Source: Peptidiphaga gingivicola
GTDB taxonomy: Bacteria; Actinomycetota; Actinomycetes; Actinomycetales; Actinomycetaceae
DNA length: 64,000 nucleotides
Assembly: GCF_001652275.1 (NCBI RefSeq)
Contig: NZ_LVZK01000001.1
Location: 1,116,001 to 1,180,000 of the forward strand
Reading direction: 5' to 3'
This document shows positions 43,527 through 51,768 of the stretch, piece after piece. Every line of letters starts with the position of its first letter. Positions within the stretch are counted from its first letter, which is position 1. The translations under genes were made by a program, and so were the position numbers. The notes beneath the pieces are model-generated. The model searched no databases. It was not told the origin of the DNA and saw only the letters and a list, made by a program, of their open reading frames with translations.

Positions 43527-43892
43527 ATGCGTAAAGCAGTGCAGATCGCGCTCGGTTTGCTCGCCGGCGTGCTGGTGGGGATCTTGGCCACCATCGTCCA
43601 CGCGGGGCCCGTGGACATGCCGATCGCGGGGTTGGCCTTGGCGTCCGCAATGGTTGCCGCTGGAGCGTGGTTCATGGTCGAATGCGGGTGGGTCACGGCG
43701 TGGTTCGCGGCGTCCGTCGGCGTGGCCGGCGCAGCCGTATGGCTTCTCATGTATCCGCCGAGCAATGACTCGTTCGTTTCCACGGACCAGTGGGTGTCCC
43801 AGCTCTGGCTCTTTCTCGCCCCGGTCTCCGCAATCGTTCCCGCAGGCTGGGCCCTTGCCCGCCGCGGCGACAAAGGAAAGGATCCATCGTGA
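43527..43892 (+). CDS. Small tetra-spanning membrane protein
   Basis: A 121-residue protein with four predicted helices (residues about 5-25, 32-52, 56-74 and 90-108). It starts 2 bases after the typA stop with AAGAGGCAAG upstream. It matches the small conserved membrane protein often found between typA and the ferredoxin gene in actinobacteria, of unknown function. Its TGA overlaps the GTG of the next gene. Confidence 0.75.
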   Translation: MRKAVQIALGLLAGVLVGILATIVHAGPVDMPIAGLALASAMVAAGAWFMVECGWVTAWFAASVGVAGAAVWLLMYPPSNDSFVSTDQWVSQLWLFLAPVSAIVPAGWALARRGDKGKDPS

Positions 43893-46800
43893 CTCAAGAG
43901 AATGAGAACATTGATGCCACCGATAGGTCCGCTGCGCCTGGCGGCGGGAACTCGGACGGAGAACAGAGGAAGGACGTCGAGCGAATCGCCGATTCGCAAG
44001 GCGCTTCGGGCGAGGCCGCCGATTCCGCATACGATCCCGACATAACCGCCACGATTCCCGTGGTGAGGCCGAAGGGGGCCAAAGGACCGAAGAAGAAGGC
44101 GTCCAAGAGAGGCAAGGGCTCGAAGGCCGCCGCAAGAGGAACTTCGAAAGCGCGGGGAGCGGCCCTTTCGGCGTCGACGACTTTGGGCAAGGGCGTTGCC
44201 AAGGCCGACGCCGCGTCGCGCGAGGCGGCCAAGAGGCCGGGCGGGGGCGACGACGGCGCCGCCAAGGTCGAGGCTGCGGCCACATCTGAGGGTGCGGCCA
44301 AGGCCACGGCTGCTGCCAAAGCCGTCGCTGCCGCCAAGTCTGAGGTTGAGGCTAAGCCGACAGCCAAGTCTGAGGTTGAGGCTAAGCCGACAGCCGCCAA
44401 CAAACCGGAGTCCTCCCAACCCGCGGCCGCTGCCAAATCCCCGTTTGCTGCTGAGGGCGAGGATGCCGCCAAACCTGATTCTGGCGGCAAGCGGCCGGTT
44501 GAGCCGGATCTGTCGGCTTCCGCGGCCTCTGCCGCTGCGGCGGACGGGAACGACGCCGGCTCGAGGGAAAATCGCGCCGTCGAGCGTGAAGAACCGGTCG
44601 CGCCCGCTCAGAAGGCGTTTGACGCGGCGGAAGTTGCCGCAGCCGCTCCTGCGGCAACGCCTGTCCAGGCAGGCGCTCATGCTCCCCAGGCCGAGGAAGC
44701 TGGGAAGGCTGAATCCGCGTCCGCGAGGGTCGCAGACGCGACGGACGTCGCTTCGAAGGCGGCTTCGACTTCGGCGAAGGCTGGCGAGTCTCACGTTCCA
44801 GCCCCGAAGGCCGGGAATACCTTGAAGGCCGGAGGCTCACCGAAGGCCGGAGACGATGCTTCAAAGGCTGGCAGGGACGTTGCTCCGGCGGGCAAGGACG
44901 ATGCGGCGGCGGCGAAAGGCGCCGCTTCACGGGCCGCAGACGCGGCGAGGCCAGAGGACGTCCGCCAGAACGCGGTTTCCGATCGTGCGTCGGCCCGATC
45001 TGCCGTGTCGGCGGCTTCGGCGCCCAAGGCCGGCGGCGCGGCTTCGGCGCAACCGCCCTTTTCTTCGGCGCAACCGCTTTCTTCTTCCGCGGGTCCGTCT
45101 GAGAAGGCAAAGTCAGCCTCCTCCGCAGCCGGGCAGAACCACGTCCAAGGCTCCGTTCCCGCGGCTGGTTTCTCTGCGGCGCCCGCCGCTGGCGGCGTTG
45201 CCAATCAGTCGGCGAACGCGTCTCTGACCGACGGGTTGGCCGCGCGAGTCGGAAAAGAAGGCGCTCGGCAGGAAGCGTCCGGTGAATCGCGGCCAGCTGT
45301 GGAATCCCCCAAGCCCGAAGCGCCGTCCGGCCTTGATTCCCACGTCGGCGAAGAGCCCAGTGCCGGCGAAGAGTCCAATGTCGGTGAAGAGCCCCACATC
45401 GGCAAGGTGTCCGACGTGGGCCCCGGTTTCGATGCCGACAAGGAAACCGATGCCGGTGCGGTTGCCTCGGGAGAGGGCGAGACGTCTTCCGTTTCCGATC
45501 TCTCAGACGACGACACCGCCACGATTCCCGCCGTCAAGCGTTCGATCGCCGCGCAGCCCGTTGTTTACGGGCCCGGCGCCGAGGCATGGCAGCAGCGTCG
45601 GCAGCCACCCACAGGAGAAACCGACGATGGGACGCCGGAGACAGCCCCGCAGGCCGCCGTGCGCGCAGATACTCAGGCTGCTGAGACTTCTCAGGCTGCC
45701 GAGATCGAGCATTCTCGGATTCAGGAGGTCGATTCGCCGACGGCGGGGGCTCCCGGATCCTATTGGGATACCGTCGACGACGCGGCTGCGACGACTGCGC
45801 GCCCCGCCGTTCAATCGACCCCATCGGCCGTTTCGCCGCCGTATACTGGAGCGGCCGAATCCGAGCCCGCTGCGGGTGAGTTTGCACCCCGTGTGAGCGC
45901 AGCTGAAACCGCTGCAGGAAAGGAAACGGCGCGGGACTCGGCGTCGAGCCTCGGCGCTGTGGGGCCCGCCGACAGCGTCGCGGAATCCCGGCACGGCCTT
46001 GCCGATTCGGAAGCCGCCGTCGCGGAGCCCGGGCGGAGCGTTGCGGAGCCTGATGAGGCTGCCACCGTCGAATCTGCGCAGGGCGCTGCGCAGCCTGAGG
46101 CTGCGTTGGCGGAACCCGTGCAGGGCGTTGCGCAGCCTGAGGTCGATACCGACCTCGAGCCCGGCATCGCTGGTCCCAAGCCTGACGTCGCCGAACCTAC
46201 ACCTGCTGCAGACTTCTCACCGTCCGAGAGCCGGCGGGACGTCGCTGAGCCTCCCGTGCAAGCTGAGCCTCCCGCGCAAGCTCAGCCTCCGGCGCAGGAG
46301 ACTTCCCCGCAAGCGGGTGCTTCCACGTCAGCCGATGCTTCCTCGCAAGTGGATGCTTCCACGTCAGCCGATGCTTCCCCGCAAGCGGAGGTTTCCGCGC
46401 CAGCCGAGGCGCCTACGGGCAAACCGGGCGTGTCCGCTGCCGCGGCGTCCATTCGAGGCTCCGAGCCCGAAGCGTCGTCGCCGAGCGTCGACGGCGGTCT
46501 GTCTTCCCTCGAAACGTCGGCTGAAAGGACCGCTGAAAAGCTTGGCAAAGGCGAGGTTTCCGACGGCGAGCCCGCCAAAAGGCGTCGCGTATGGCTTTGG
46601 GTCGCCGCGGCCGCCCTTGTCTTCGGCGTCGTCTACGTGGGGGCCGCATTCTACTTTTCGAACAAAATCCCCGCCAGCACAACCGTCGCCGGCGTTAAGG
46701 TTGGCGGAATGTCCCGCGAAGCCGCCCAGGCGAAACTCGAATCCGAGCTTTCGGGCCGGCTGTCCCAGTCCGTGAAAGTCTCGATCGGGGGCAAGGAGCA

Positions 46801-48232
46801 AACTATCGACCCCTCTTCGATCGGCGCGAAATTCGACGCGAAGTCCACGGTCGATTCCCTCTCGGGATTCTCTCTCAACCCCTTGCGCCTGTGGGACAGC
46901 ATGACGGGAGGCTCCGAGGTCTCCCCGACCGTCGACGTAGACCAGGCAAAACTGCGAAAGACGGTCGATTCCCTTGTGGATGCCTCGGTGAACACGCCGA
47001 CGAACGCATCGATAGAGTTCGACGGAGTGACCCCGAAGGCGACGAAAGCGAAGAAGGGGGTCGATCTCAATCGCGAGGAGGCGTCCAAGAAGATCGCCGA
47101 AAAGATGCTCGACGGCAAGACGATCCCTTTGCCCGTCAATGAAAGGGAGCCGGACATCAAGGACTCCGAGGCGCAAAGGGCGTTGAAAGACCTTGCCAAG
47201 CCCCTTGTTTCCGGCAATCTCACGGTGAAAGTCGGATCGGCCACGGTAACGGTGACCCCGAAGCAGCTGGTCTCAGTTGCGAAGTTCGTGGCCTCCGACG
47301 GCGAGCTCAAACTCAAGCTGGATTCGGAGAAGCTGAGCGACGTCGTCCGCAAGGGCGCGCCCACCCTCTTGAAGGAGGGCAAGGACGCCAAGATCGAGAT
47401 AGTCGACCACACGACCCCGAAGATCATTCCGTCCGAAGACGGCGTGGGCTTCGACGAAGGCAAACTCGCGGAATCCGCCGCGGAAGCCGCGACGACGGGA
47501 GACCGGAAGGTCGAGATCGCCACGAAGTCCGTCCCCGCGAAGTTCACCACGGAGGACGCAGAGAAGATGGGCGTCAAGGAGGTCGTCTCCTCCATTGAAA
47601 CCCCCTTGACCAACGATGCGGTTCGCACCACGAACCTCAAGGTCGGCACGCAAAAGGTGGCGAACACCCTGGTCAAACCCGACGAGGAGTTCTCGCTGCT
47701 CAAGGCGCTCGGGCCCATCGACGCTGCGCACGGCTTTGTTTCTTCGGGCGTGGTCGCGAACGGCTTCAACTCGACCGCCTTGGGCGGAGGCCTTTCCCAG
47801 CTGTCCACAAACACCTTCAACCTGGGGTATCGGGCGGGATTCGTCGATGTCGAGCACAAACCGCACTCGAAGTACTTCTCGCGCTACCCCATGGGCATGG
47901 AGTCGACCCTGTGGGAGGGCAAGTACGACATGAGATTCAAGAACAACACCCCGTACGGCGCGGTCATCGACACCTGGGTCGCCGACGGAAAGGTGTATTC
48001 GAAGCTCTGGTCGACGAAGTACTGGGACGTCGAGACGACGACGTCGAAGCCTTACGCCCAGGTCGCGCCGACGACGAAGGTCAACCCGGCCCGCGACTGC
48101 GAGCCCTCCGGGGCCGGGGGGCCGGGCTTCACGGTGACCGTCTCGCGGAAGGTCTCGCGAGACGGAAAGGTCCACGAAAACTCGAGCTACAAGTGGACCT
48201 ATTCGCCGACCAATCGAGTGGTGTGCAAGTGA
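43889..48232 (+). CDS. VanW-domain cell-envelope protein with ~900-residue low-complexity N-terminus
   Basis: A 1447-residue single-pass membrane protein. Residues 1-895 are Ala/Glu/Pro/Ser/Lys-rich, cytoplasmic by topology, and full of repeats, including an exact 30-bp tandem duplication at 44333-44392. Two copies of a TATIPxV motif lie near residues 52 and 543. One helix follows a basic KRRR (about 900-922). The external ~525 residues hold PG_binding_4-like repeats and a VanW domain (PDEEFSLLKALGPI, GGGLSQLSTNTFNLGYRAG, STLWEGKYDMRFKNNTPYGA). It probably binds or modifies peptidoglycan. The GTG overlaps the previous stop (GTGA). Confidence 0.85.
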   Translation: MTQENENIDATDRSAAPGGGNSDGEQRKDVERIADSQGASGEAADSAYDPDITATIPVVRPKGAKGPKKKASKRGKGSKAAARGTSKARGAALSASTTLGKGVAKADAASREAAKRPGGGDDGAAKVEAAATSEGAAKATAAAKAVAAAKSEVEAKPTAKSEVEAKPTAANKPESSQPAAAAKSPFAAEGEDAAKPDSGGKRPVEPDLSASAASAAAADGNDAGSRENRAVEREEPVAPAQKAFDAAEVAAAAPAATPVQAGAHAPQAEEAGKAESASARVADATDVASKAASTSAKAGESHVPAPKAGNTLKAGGSPKAGDDASKAGRDVAPAGKDDAAAAKGAASRAADAARPEDVRQNAVSDRASARSAVSAASAPKAGGAASAQPPFSSAQPLSSSAGPSEKAKSASSAAGQNHVQGSVPAAGFSAAPAAGGVANQSANASLTDGLAARVGKEGARQEASGESRPAVESPKPEAPSGLDSHVGEEPSAGEESNVGEEPHIGKVSDVGPGFDADKETDAGAVASGEGETSSVSDLSDDDTATIPAVKRSIAAQPVVYGPGAEAWQQRRQPPTGETDDGTPETAPQAAVRADTQAAETSQAAEIEHSRIQEVDSPTAGAPGSYWDTVDDAAATTARPAVQSTPSAVSPPYTGAAESEPAAGEFAPRVSAAETAAGKETARDSASSLGAVGPADSVAESRHGLADSEAAVAEPGRSVAEPDEAATVESAQGAAQPEAALAEPVQGVAQPEVDTDLEPGIAGPKPDVAEPTPAADFSPSESRRDVAEPPVQAEPPAQAQPPAQETSPQAGASTSADASSQVDASTSADASPQAEVSAPAEAPTGKPGVSAAAASIRGSEPEASSPSVDGGLSSLETSAERTAEKLGKGEVSDGEPAKRRRVWLWVAAAALVFGVVYVGAAFYFSNKIPASTTVAGVKVGGMSREAAQAKLESELSGRLSQSVKVSIGGKEQTIDPSSIGAKFDAKSTVDSLSGFSLNPLRLWDSMTGGSEVSPTVDVDQAKLRKTVDSLVDASVNTPTNASIEFDGVTPKATKAKKGVDLNREEASKKIAEKMLDGKTIPLPVNEREPDIKDSEAQRALKDLAKPLVSGNLTVKVGSATVTVTPKQLVSVAKFVASDGELKLKLDSEKLSDVVRKGAPTLLKEGKDAKIEIVDHTTPKIIPSEDGVGFDEGKLAESAAEAATTGDRKVEIATKSVPAKFTTEDAEKMGVKEVVSSIETPLTNDAVRTTNLKVGTQKVANTLVKPDEEFSLLKALGPIDAAHGFVSSGVVANGFNSTALGGGLSQLSTNTFNLGYRAGFVDVEHKPHSKYFSRYPMGMESTLWEGKYDMRFKNNTPYGAVIDTWVADGKVYSKLWSTKYWDVETTTSKPYAQVAPTTKVNPARDCEPSGAGGPGFTVTVSRKVSRDGKVHENSSYKWTYSPTNRVVCK

Positions 48233-48293
48233 CGCTATAGCCCTAAGGTCCCACAAGGACTAGGCTTGTAGTCACTACGAAAGAAGGAAGAAA

Positions 48294-48614
48294 ATGACGT
48301 ACATCATCGCGCTTCCGTGCGTCGACGTCATGGACCGCGCATGCGTCGACGAATGCCCGGTCGACTGCATCTACGAGGGCGAACGGACGCTTTACATCCA
48401 CCCCGACGAGTGCGTCGACTGCGGCGCGTGCGAGCCCGTCTGCCCCGTCGAAGCGATCTACTATGAGGACGACCTTCCCGAGGAATGGTCGGTGTTCGAG
48501 TCGGTCAATGCCGAGTTCTTCGACGACATCGGTTCGCCTGGCGGCGCCCAGCGCCTGGGGCCCACGGGCAGCGACCATCCTTACGTCGCCGGGCTTCCTC
48601 CGCAGGGGGAGTGA
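48294..48614 (+). CDS. fdxA: 7Fe ferredoxin [3Fe-4S][4Fe-4S]
   Basis: A 106-residue electron carrier. Cys9, Cys17 and Cys50 would hold the 3Fe cluster, and Cys21, Cys40, Cys43 and Cys46 the 4Fe cluster (CVDCGACEPVCP). MTYIIALPCVDVMDRACVDE is the standard actinobacterial N-terminus. GAAGGAAGAAA precedes the ATG. The stop overlaps the dapC start as TGATG, an arrangement conserved in actinobacteria. Confidence 0.95.
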   Translation: MTYIIALPCVDVMDRACVDECPVDCIYEGERTLYIHPDECVDCGACEPVCPVEAIYYEDDLPEEWSVFESVNAEFFDDIGSPGGAQRLGPTGSDHPYVAGLPPQGE

Positions 48615-49846
48615 TGGGACTTTTCGGCGCTCAGCTTCCTGACTTCCCCTGGGACTCGCTCGTGCCGGTGCGCGAGCGCGCAGCCGCGCATCCGGACGGC
48701 GTTGTGGACCTGACGATCGGCACGCCGGTGGACTCGGTCCCCTCCGGCGCGCAGGCGGCCTTGGACGCCGCATCCGACGCCCACGGCTATCCGCTGACGG
48801 TCGGAACGGCCGAGCTGCGCGCGGCCGTCCGCGGGTGGCTTGAGCGCCGCCGCGGCGTGCGCGCCGAGACAGGCGTGCTTCCCACGATCGGGTCGAAGGA
48901 AATGGTGGCCTTGCTGCCCTCGCTCCTCGGATTGGGGTCGGCGGACGCGGTTGGCTTTCCCCGCGCCTCCTATCCGACCTACGACGTCGGCGCGCGTCTC
49001 GCGGGCGCCAAGCCCGTGCCCGTGGACACGGACGCCGACCCTTCGACGTGGCCCACGATGAGCATGCTCTGGCTCAACTCGCCGGGGAACCCCGACGGGC
49101 ACGTGCTCGGCGTGGAGCGCCTGCGGGCGATCCTCGCGTGGGCGCGGGAGCGCGGCGTCGTGGTCGCCAGCGACGAGTGCTACGCCGAGCTCGCGTGGGA
49201 CGTTCCCGAGGCGCCGTCGATTCTGGACGAGCGGGTGTGCGACGGCGACGTCGCAGGCCTGCTGTGCCTGTACTCGCTTTCCAAGCAGTCGAATATGGCC
49301 GGTTACCGGGCGGCTTTCCTCGCGGGCGACCCGGCGATGGTCGGGCCGATCACCGAGATCCGCAAGCACGCGGGATTCCTCATGCCCGGACCGGTGCAGG
49401 CCGCGATGACGTGGGCGCTGGGCGACGACGCGCATGTGGCCGAGCAGCGGGCAGTCTACGCGCGCAGGCGCGAGAAGCTCCTGGCAGTGCTTGACGCCGC
49501 GGGCCTGGTCAACGACCCGCTGTCCGTGGCGGGGCTTTACATTTGGGCCGCGGCAAAACGGCCGGGCGGCGGTGTGGCTGGCGACAGCGCGGTTGGCGGT
49601 GTGGCTGGTGACCCGGTTGGCGGTGTGGCTGGTTCTAATCACGATGGCGGCAGCGTGGTAGAGGCGCCGACAGGCTGGGACATCGTTCGGGCGTGCGCCG
49701 AGCTGGGCATCGTCGTCGCTCCGGGCGACTTCTACGGCGAGGCCGGGCGCAACCGCGTGCGAATCTCCCTCACGGCGACCGACTCTGCCATCGATGAAGC
49801 TGTCCGCCGCCTGCCGCGCCTGCCCGAGGTGCTGCGACGGGGTTAG
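48614..49846 (+). CDS. dapC: N-succinyldiaminopimelate aminotransferase (DapC type)
   Basis: A 410-residue PLP aminotransferase for the succinylase branch of lysine/diaminopimelate synthesis. LWLNSPGNPDGHV and SLSKQSNMAGYRAAF (the PLP lysine) are the class I motifs. It is coupled to the ferredoxin gene by TGATG overlap. Between LYIWAAAKRP and TGWDIVRACAELG lies a Gly/Val-rich insert of about 30 residues encoded by a minisatellite, absent from ordinary family members. dapD, the preceding step, is convergent 0.9 kb away. Confidence 0.92.
   Translation: MGLFGAQLPDFPWDSLVPVRERAAAHPDGVVDLTIGTPVDSVPSGAQAALDAASDAHGYPLTVGTAELRAAVRGWLERRRGVRAETGVLPTIGSKEMVALLPSLLGLGSADAVGFPRASYPTYDVGARLAGAKPVPVDTDADPSTWPTMSMLWLNSPGNPDGHVLGVERLRAILAWARERGVVVASDECYAELAWDVPEAPSILDERVCDGDVAGLLCLYSLSKQSNMAGYRAAFLAGDPAMVGPITEIRKHAGFLMPGPVQAAMTWALGDDAHVAEQRAVYARRREKLLAVLDAAGLVNDPLSVAGLYIWAAAKRPGGGVAGDSAVGGVAGDPVGGVAGSNHDGGSVVEAPTGWDIVRACAELGIVVAPGDFYGEAGRNRVRISLTATDSAIDEAVRRLPRLPEVLRRG
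49568..49640 (+). repeat. In-frame minisatellite inside dapC
   Basis: Three consecutive units start with GGCGGTGTGGCTGG at 49568, 49595 and 49619 (lengths 27, 24 and about 22). They encode GGVAGDSAV, GGVAGDPV and GGVAGSN. Unit lengths are multiples of three where complete, so copy number can vary without breaking the frame. Confidence 0.85.
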
Positions 49847-50066
49847 CTGCGGCAGGATTGGCGACAACAGGGAAGCTGCCGCAAAAGGCTTGTCGAGGTA
49901 TTTGCTCAGTCTTCGTCGGATCTCCGATGAAGAATTGGGTCTGTCTCGATGAAGAACAAGGATCAGTCTTATCAATCTTGGAGCAGAGGCAAAACGAACA
50001 GTACGATTGAAACGAACAAAACGAAAAGTCTAACTGTTTTTGCCGGCGCGTCCAGGAGGATGAGTG
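49847..50066. other. AT-richer gap between dapC and the antitoxin-like gene
   Basis: TGCGGCAG (49848-49855) pairs with CTGCCGCA (49876-49883), a weak terminator for dapC. From 49900 to 50040 the sequence is unusually A/T-rich for this window (for example AAAACGAAAAG), which fits recent insertion of the next gene. Confidence 0.45.
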
Positions 50067-50600
50067 ATGCACGAAGCCCTTGAAAGCAGAACATTTCTTC
50101 CCGAAGAGCTCAATCAGAACGTCGATCCAGAGTTCAGTCAGAAGCTTCAGCGTCTCGCCGACGCTGCCATGGCTGAAAGAAGTGAAACGGCTCGACTGGT
50201 GTTGGGAAAGGAAGCCGTCGAGCTTTCTGCTGAGGCGGTCGACATTCTCAGGCATGCGGTCGAGGCAATGTGTCAGGGGATGGCGGTCAGCGTCGTTCCG
50301 CAGCACACGATGCTTTCAACGCAACAGGCCGCGAATCTGCTTGGGGTCTCGCGGCCAACGCTTATACGAATCCTTGATGACGGTGAGATCCCGTTCTTTC
50401 TGAAGCGGCGGCACCGCCAGCTCTGCCTGACGGACGTGCTGGAGTACCAGAAACGGCAGCGGCGGGTAGCCGACGAGGCACTGAGCGACATCATCGCCGA
50501 TGCACAGGCGTTTAGCGATTACGACCTGGATCCTGAGGAATACCTCAAAGCCGCTAAAGAGGTCCGCCGTGGCGGGCAGGCCTCTGGCGAAAAGGCTTAG
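50067..50600 (+). CDS. Excisionase/antitoxin-like helix-turn-helix protein, orphan
   Basis: A 177-residue DNA-binding protein. Residues about 80-130 carry a MerR/excisionase-type helix-turn-helix: MLSTQQAANLLGVSRPTLIR, then DDGEIPFFLKRRHRQL. Proteins of this layout usually sit just upstream of a PIN-domain toxin gene and act as the antitoxin. Here no toxin follows; within 10 bases come short IS-like repeats and then dapD. AGGAGG at 50054-50059 favours the ATG at 50067 over a GTG one codon earlier. Codon use is less GC-biased than in its neighbours. Confidence 0.75.
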   Translation: MHEALESRTFLPEELNQNVDPEFSQKLQRLADAAMAERSETARLVLGKEAVELSAEAVDILRHAVEAMCQGMAVSVVPQHTMLSTQQAANLLGVSRPTLIRILDDGEIPFFLKRRHRQLCLTDVLEYQKRQRRVADEALSDIIADAQAFSDYDLDPEEYLKAAKEVRRGGQASGEKA

Positions 50601-50605
50601 GGTTT

Positions 50606-50661
50606 GGGACCTGTCGCTTAAGGTGCAGAAACTGTCGCTTATGCGCGGGACCTGTCAGTGA
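50606..50661. repeat. Three ~15-bp repeats spaced 20-21 bp, IS-end-like
   Basis: GGGACCTGTCGCTTA (50606-50620), AGAAACTGTCGCTTA (50627-50641) and GGGACCTGTCAGTGA (50647-50661). Such tandem CTGTC motifs resemble the multiple transposase-binding sites at insertion-sequence ends. No transposase is present. Confidence 0.6.
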
Positions 50662-50704
50662 GGGGCCACGAGCCAACGGCAGACGGCCTTGACTCGCGGA
50701 CCGG

Positions 50705-51640
50705 TCAGTTGGCGTGGAGCGCCGAGTTCAGCTCGATTCCCGTGCCCGCGCGGGGGACCGCTTCGACGGCGCCGGTGAGCGAGTTGCGGCGGAACAGGAT
50801 GTTGTTTGCGCCGGAAAGCTCGCGGGCCGAGACCACGCGCGGTTCGCCGCCCTCGCCCTTGGCGGGCAGGACTGTGACCTTCGTTCCGGCCGTGACGTAC
50901 AGACCGGCCTCGACGATGCAGTCGTCGCCGAGCGCGATGCCGATTCCTGCGTTCGCGCCCACGAGCGAGCGCTCGCCCACGCGCACCCTTTCCTTGCCGC
51001 CGCCGGAAAGCGTGCCCATCGTGGAGGCGCCGCCGCCGATGTCCGAACCGACGCCGATCACCACTCCCTGCGAAATCCGACCCTCAACCATCGCGTTGCC
51101 CAGGGTTCCCGCGTTGAAATTGACGAAACCGGCGTGCATGACGGTGGTTCCCTCGGCCAGATGCGCCCCCAGGCGCACGTTGTTGCCGTCGGCGATGCGC
51201 ACGCCCGAAGGCACGACGTAGTCGACCATCCGCGGGAACTTGTCGACGCCGAGCACCTGCAGGTTCGCACAGACCGCGCGGGCGCGCAGCTGCACCTCGG
51301 TCAGCTTGTCCACGGCCACGGGCCCCAGATTCGTCCACGCCACATTTTCGAGCACGCCGAAGATTCCCTCCAGGTTGATCTCGTTCGGGCGCACGAGCCG
51401 ATGGGACAGCAAGTGCAGGCGCAGGTAGGCGTCGGCGACTTTCTCGGGGGCGCCGTCGACGTCGATCGACGTCGTGACGGCCCGCGTCTGGACCGCGCGA
51501 ATCTGGTCTTCGGTCTCGGCCAGCTCAAGGTCGGCGCCCTCGGCGGGCTCGCCGAATCCGAGCTCCGGATACCACACGTCGAGAATACGTCCGTCGGAAA
51601 CAGTTGCCAGGCCTCGGCCCCACGCGTTCTTTGCACTCAT
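50705..51640 (-). CDS. dapD: Tetrahydrodipicolinate N-succinyltransferase
   Basis: A 311-residue enzyme that succinylates tetrahydrodipicolinate with succinyl-CoA on the way to diaminopimelate and lysine. It has the actinobacterial DapD layout: an N-terminal domain with [19 protein letters not shown], then left-handed beta-helix hexapeptide repeats ([36 protein letters not shown]). The ATG at 51640 follows a -10 box by 7 bases, so the mRNA is probably leaderless. It faces dapC, with an inserted antitoxin-like gene between. Confidence 0.95.
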   Translation of the reverse strand: MSAKNAWGRGLATVSDGRILDVWYPELGFGEPAEGADLELAETEDQIRAVQTRAVTTSIDVDGAPEKVADAYLRLHLLSHRLVRPNEINLEGIFGVLENVAWTNLGPVAVDKLTEVQLRARAVCANLQVLGVDKFPRMVDYVVPSGVRIADGNNVRLGAHLAEGTTVMHAGFVNFNAGTLGNAMVEGRISQGVVIGVGSDIGGGASTMGTLSGGGKERVRVGERSLVGANAGIGIALGDDCIVEAGLYVTAGTKVTVLPAKGEGGEPRVVSARELSGANNILFRRNSLTGAVEAVPRAGTGIELNSALHAN

Positions 51641-51647
51641 GCGCCCA

Positions 51648-51653
51648 AGCCTA
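51648..51653 (-). promoter_or_regulatory. -10 box of leaderless dapD
   Basis: TAGGCT on the minus strand, 7 bases before the ATG; no ribosome binding site. Confidence 0.5.
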
Positions 51654-51768
51654 CCAAGAGAATGATGGGCGTTCGCTGGGAGCCGGTCGGCCCTGTGGAA
51701 AAGGCGGTCGGCTGCTGACGGCCGGTTGGCGAACGGGAAAAGGCCGATGGCCGCGAAAGACGGGTCGG

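Noticed and set aside
50606-50661. Complete insertion sequence
   Set aside because: Only short end-like repeats are visible; no transposase frame or matching distal end is present.
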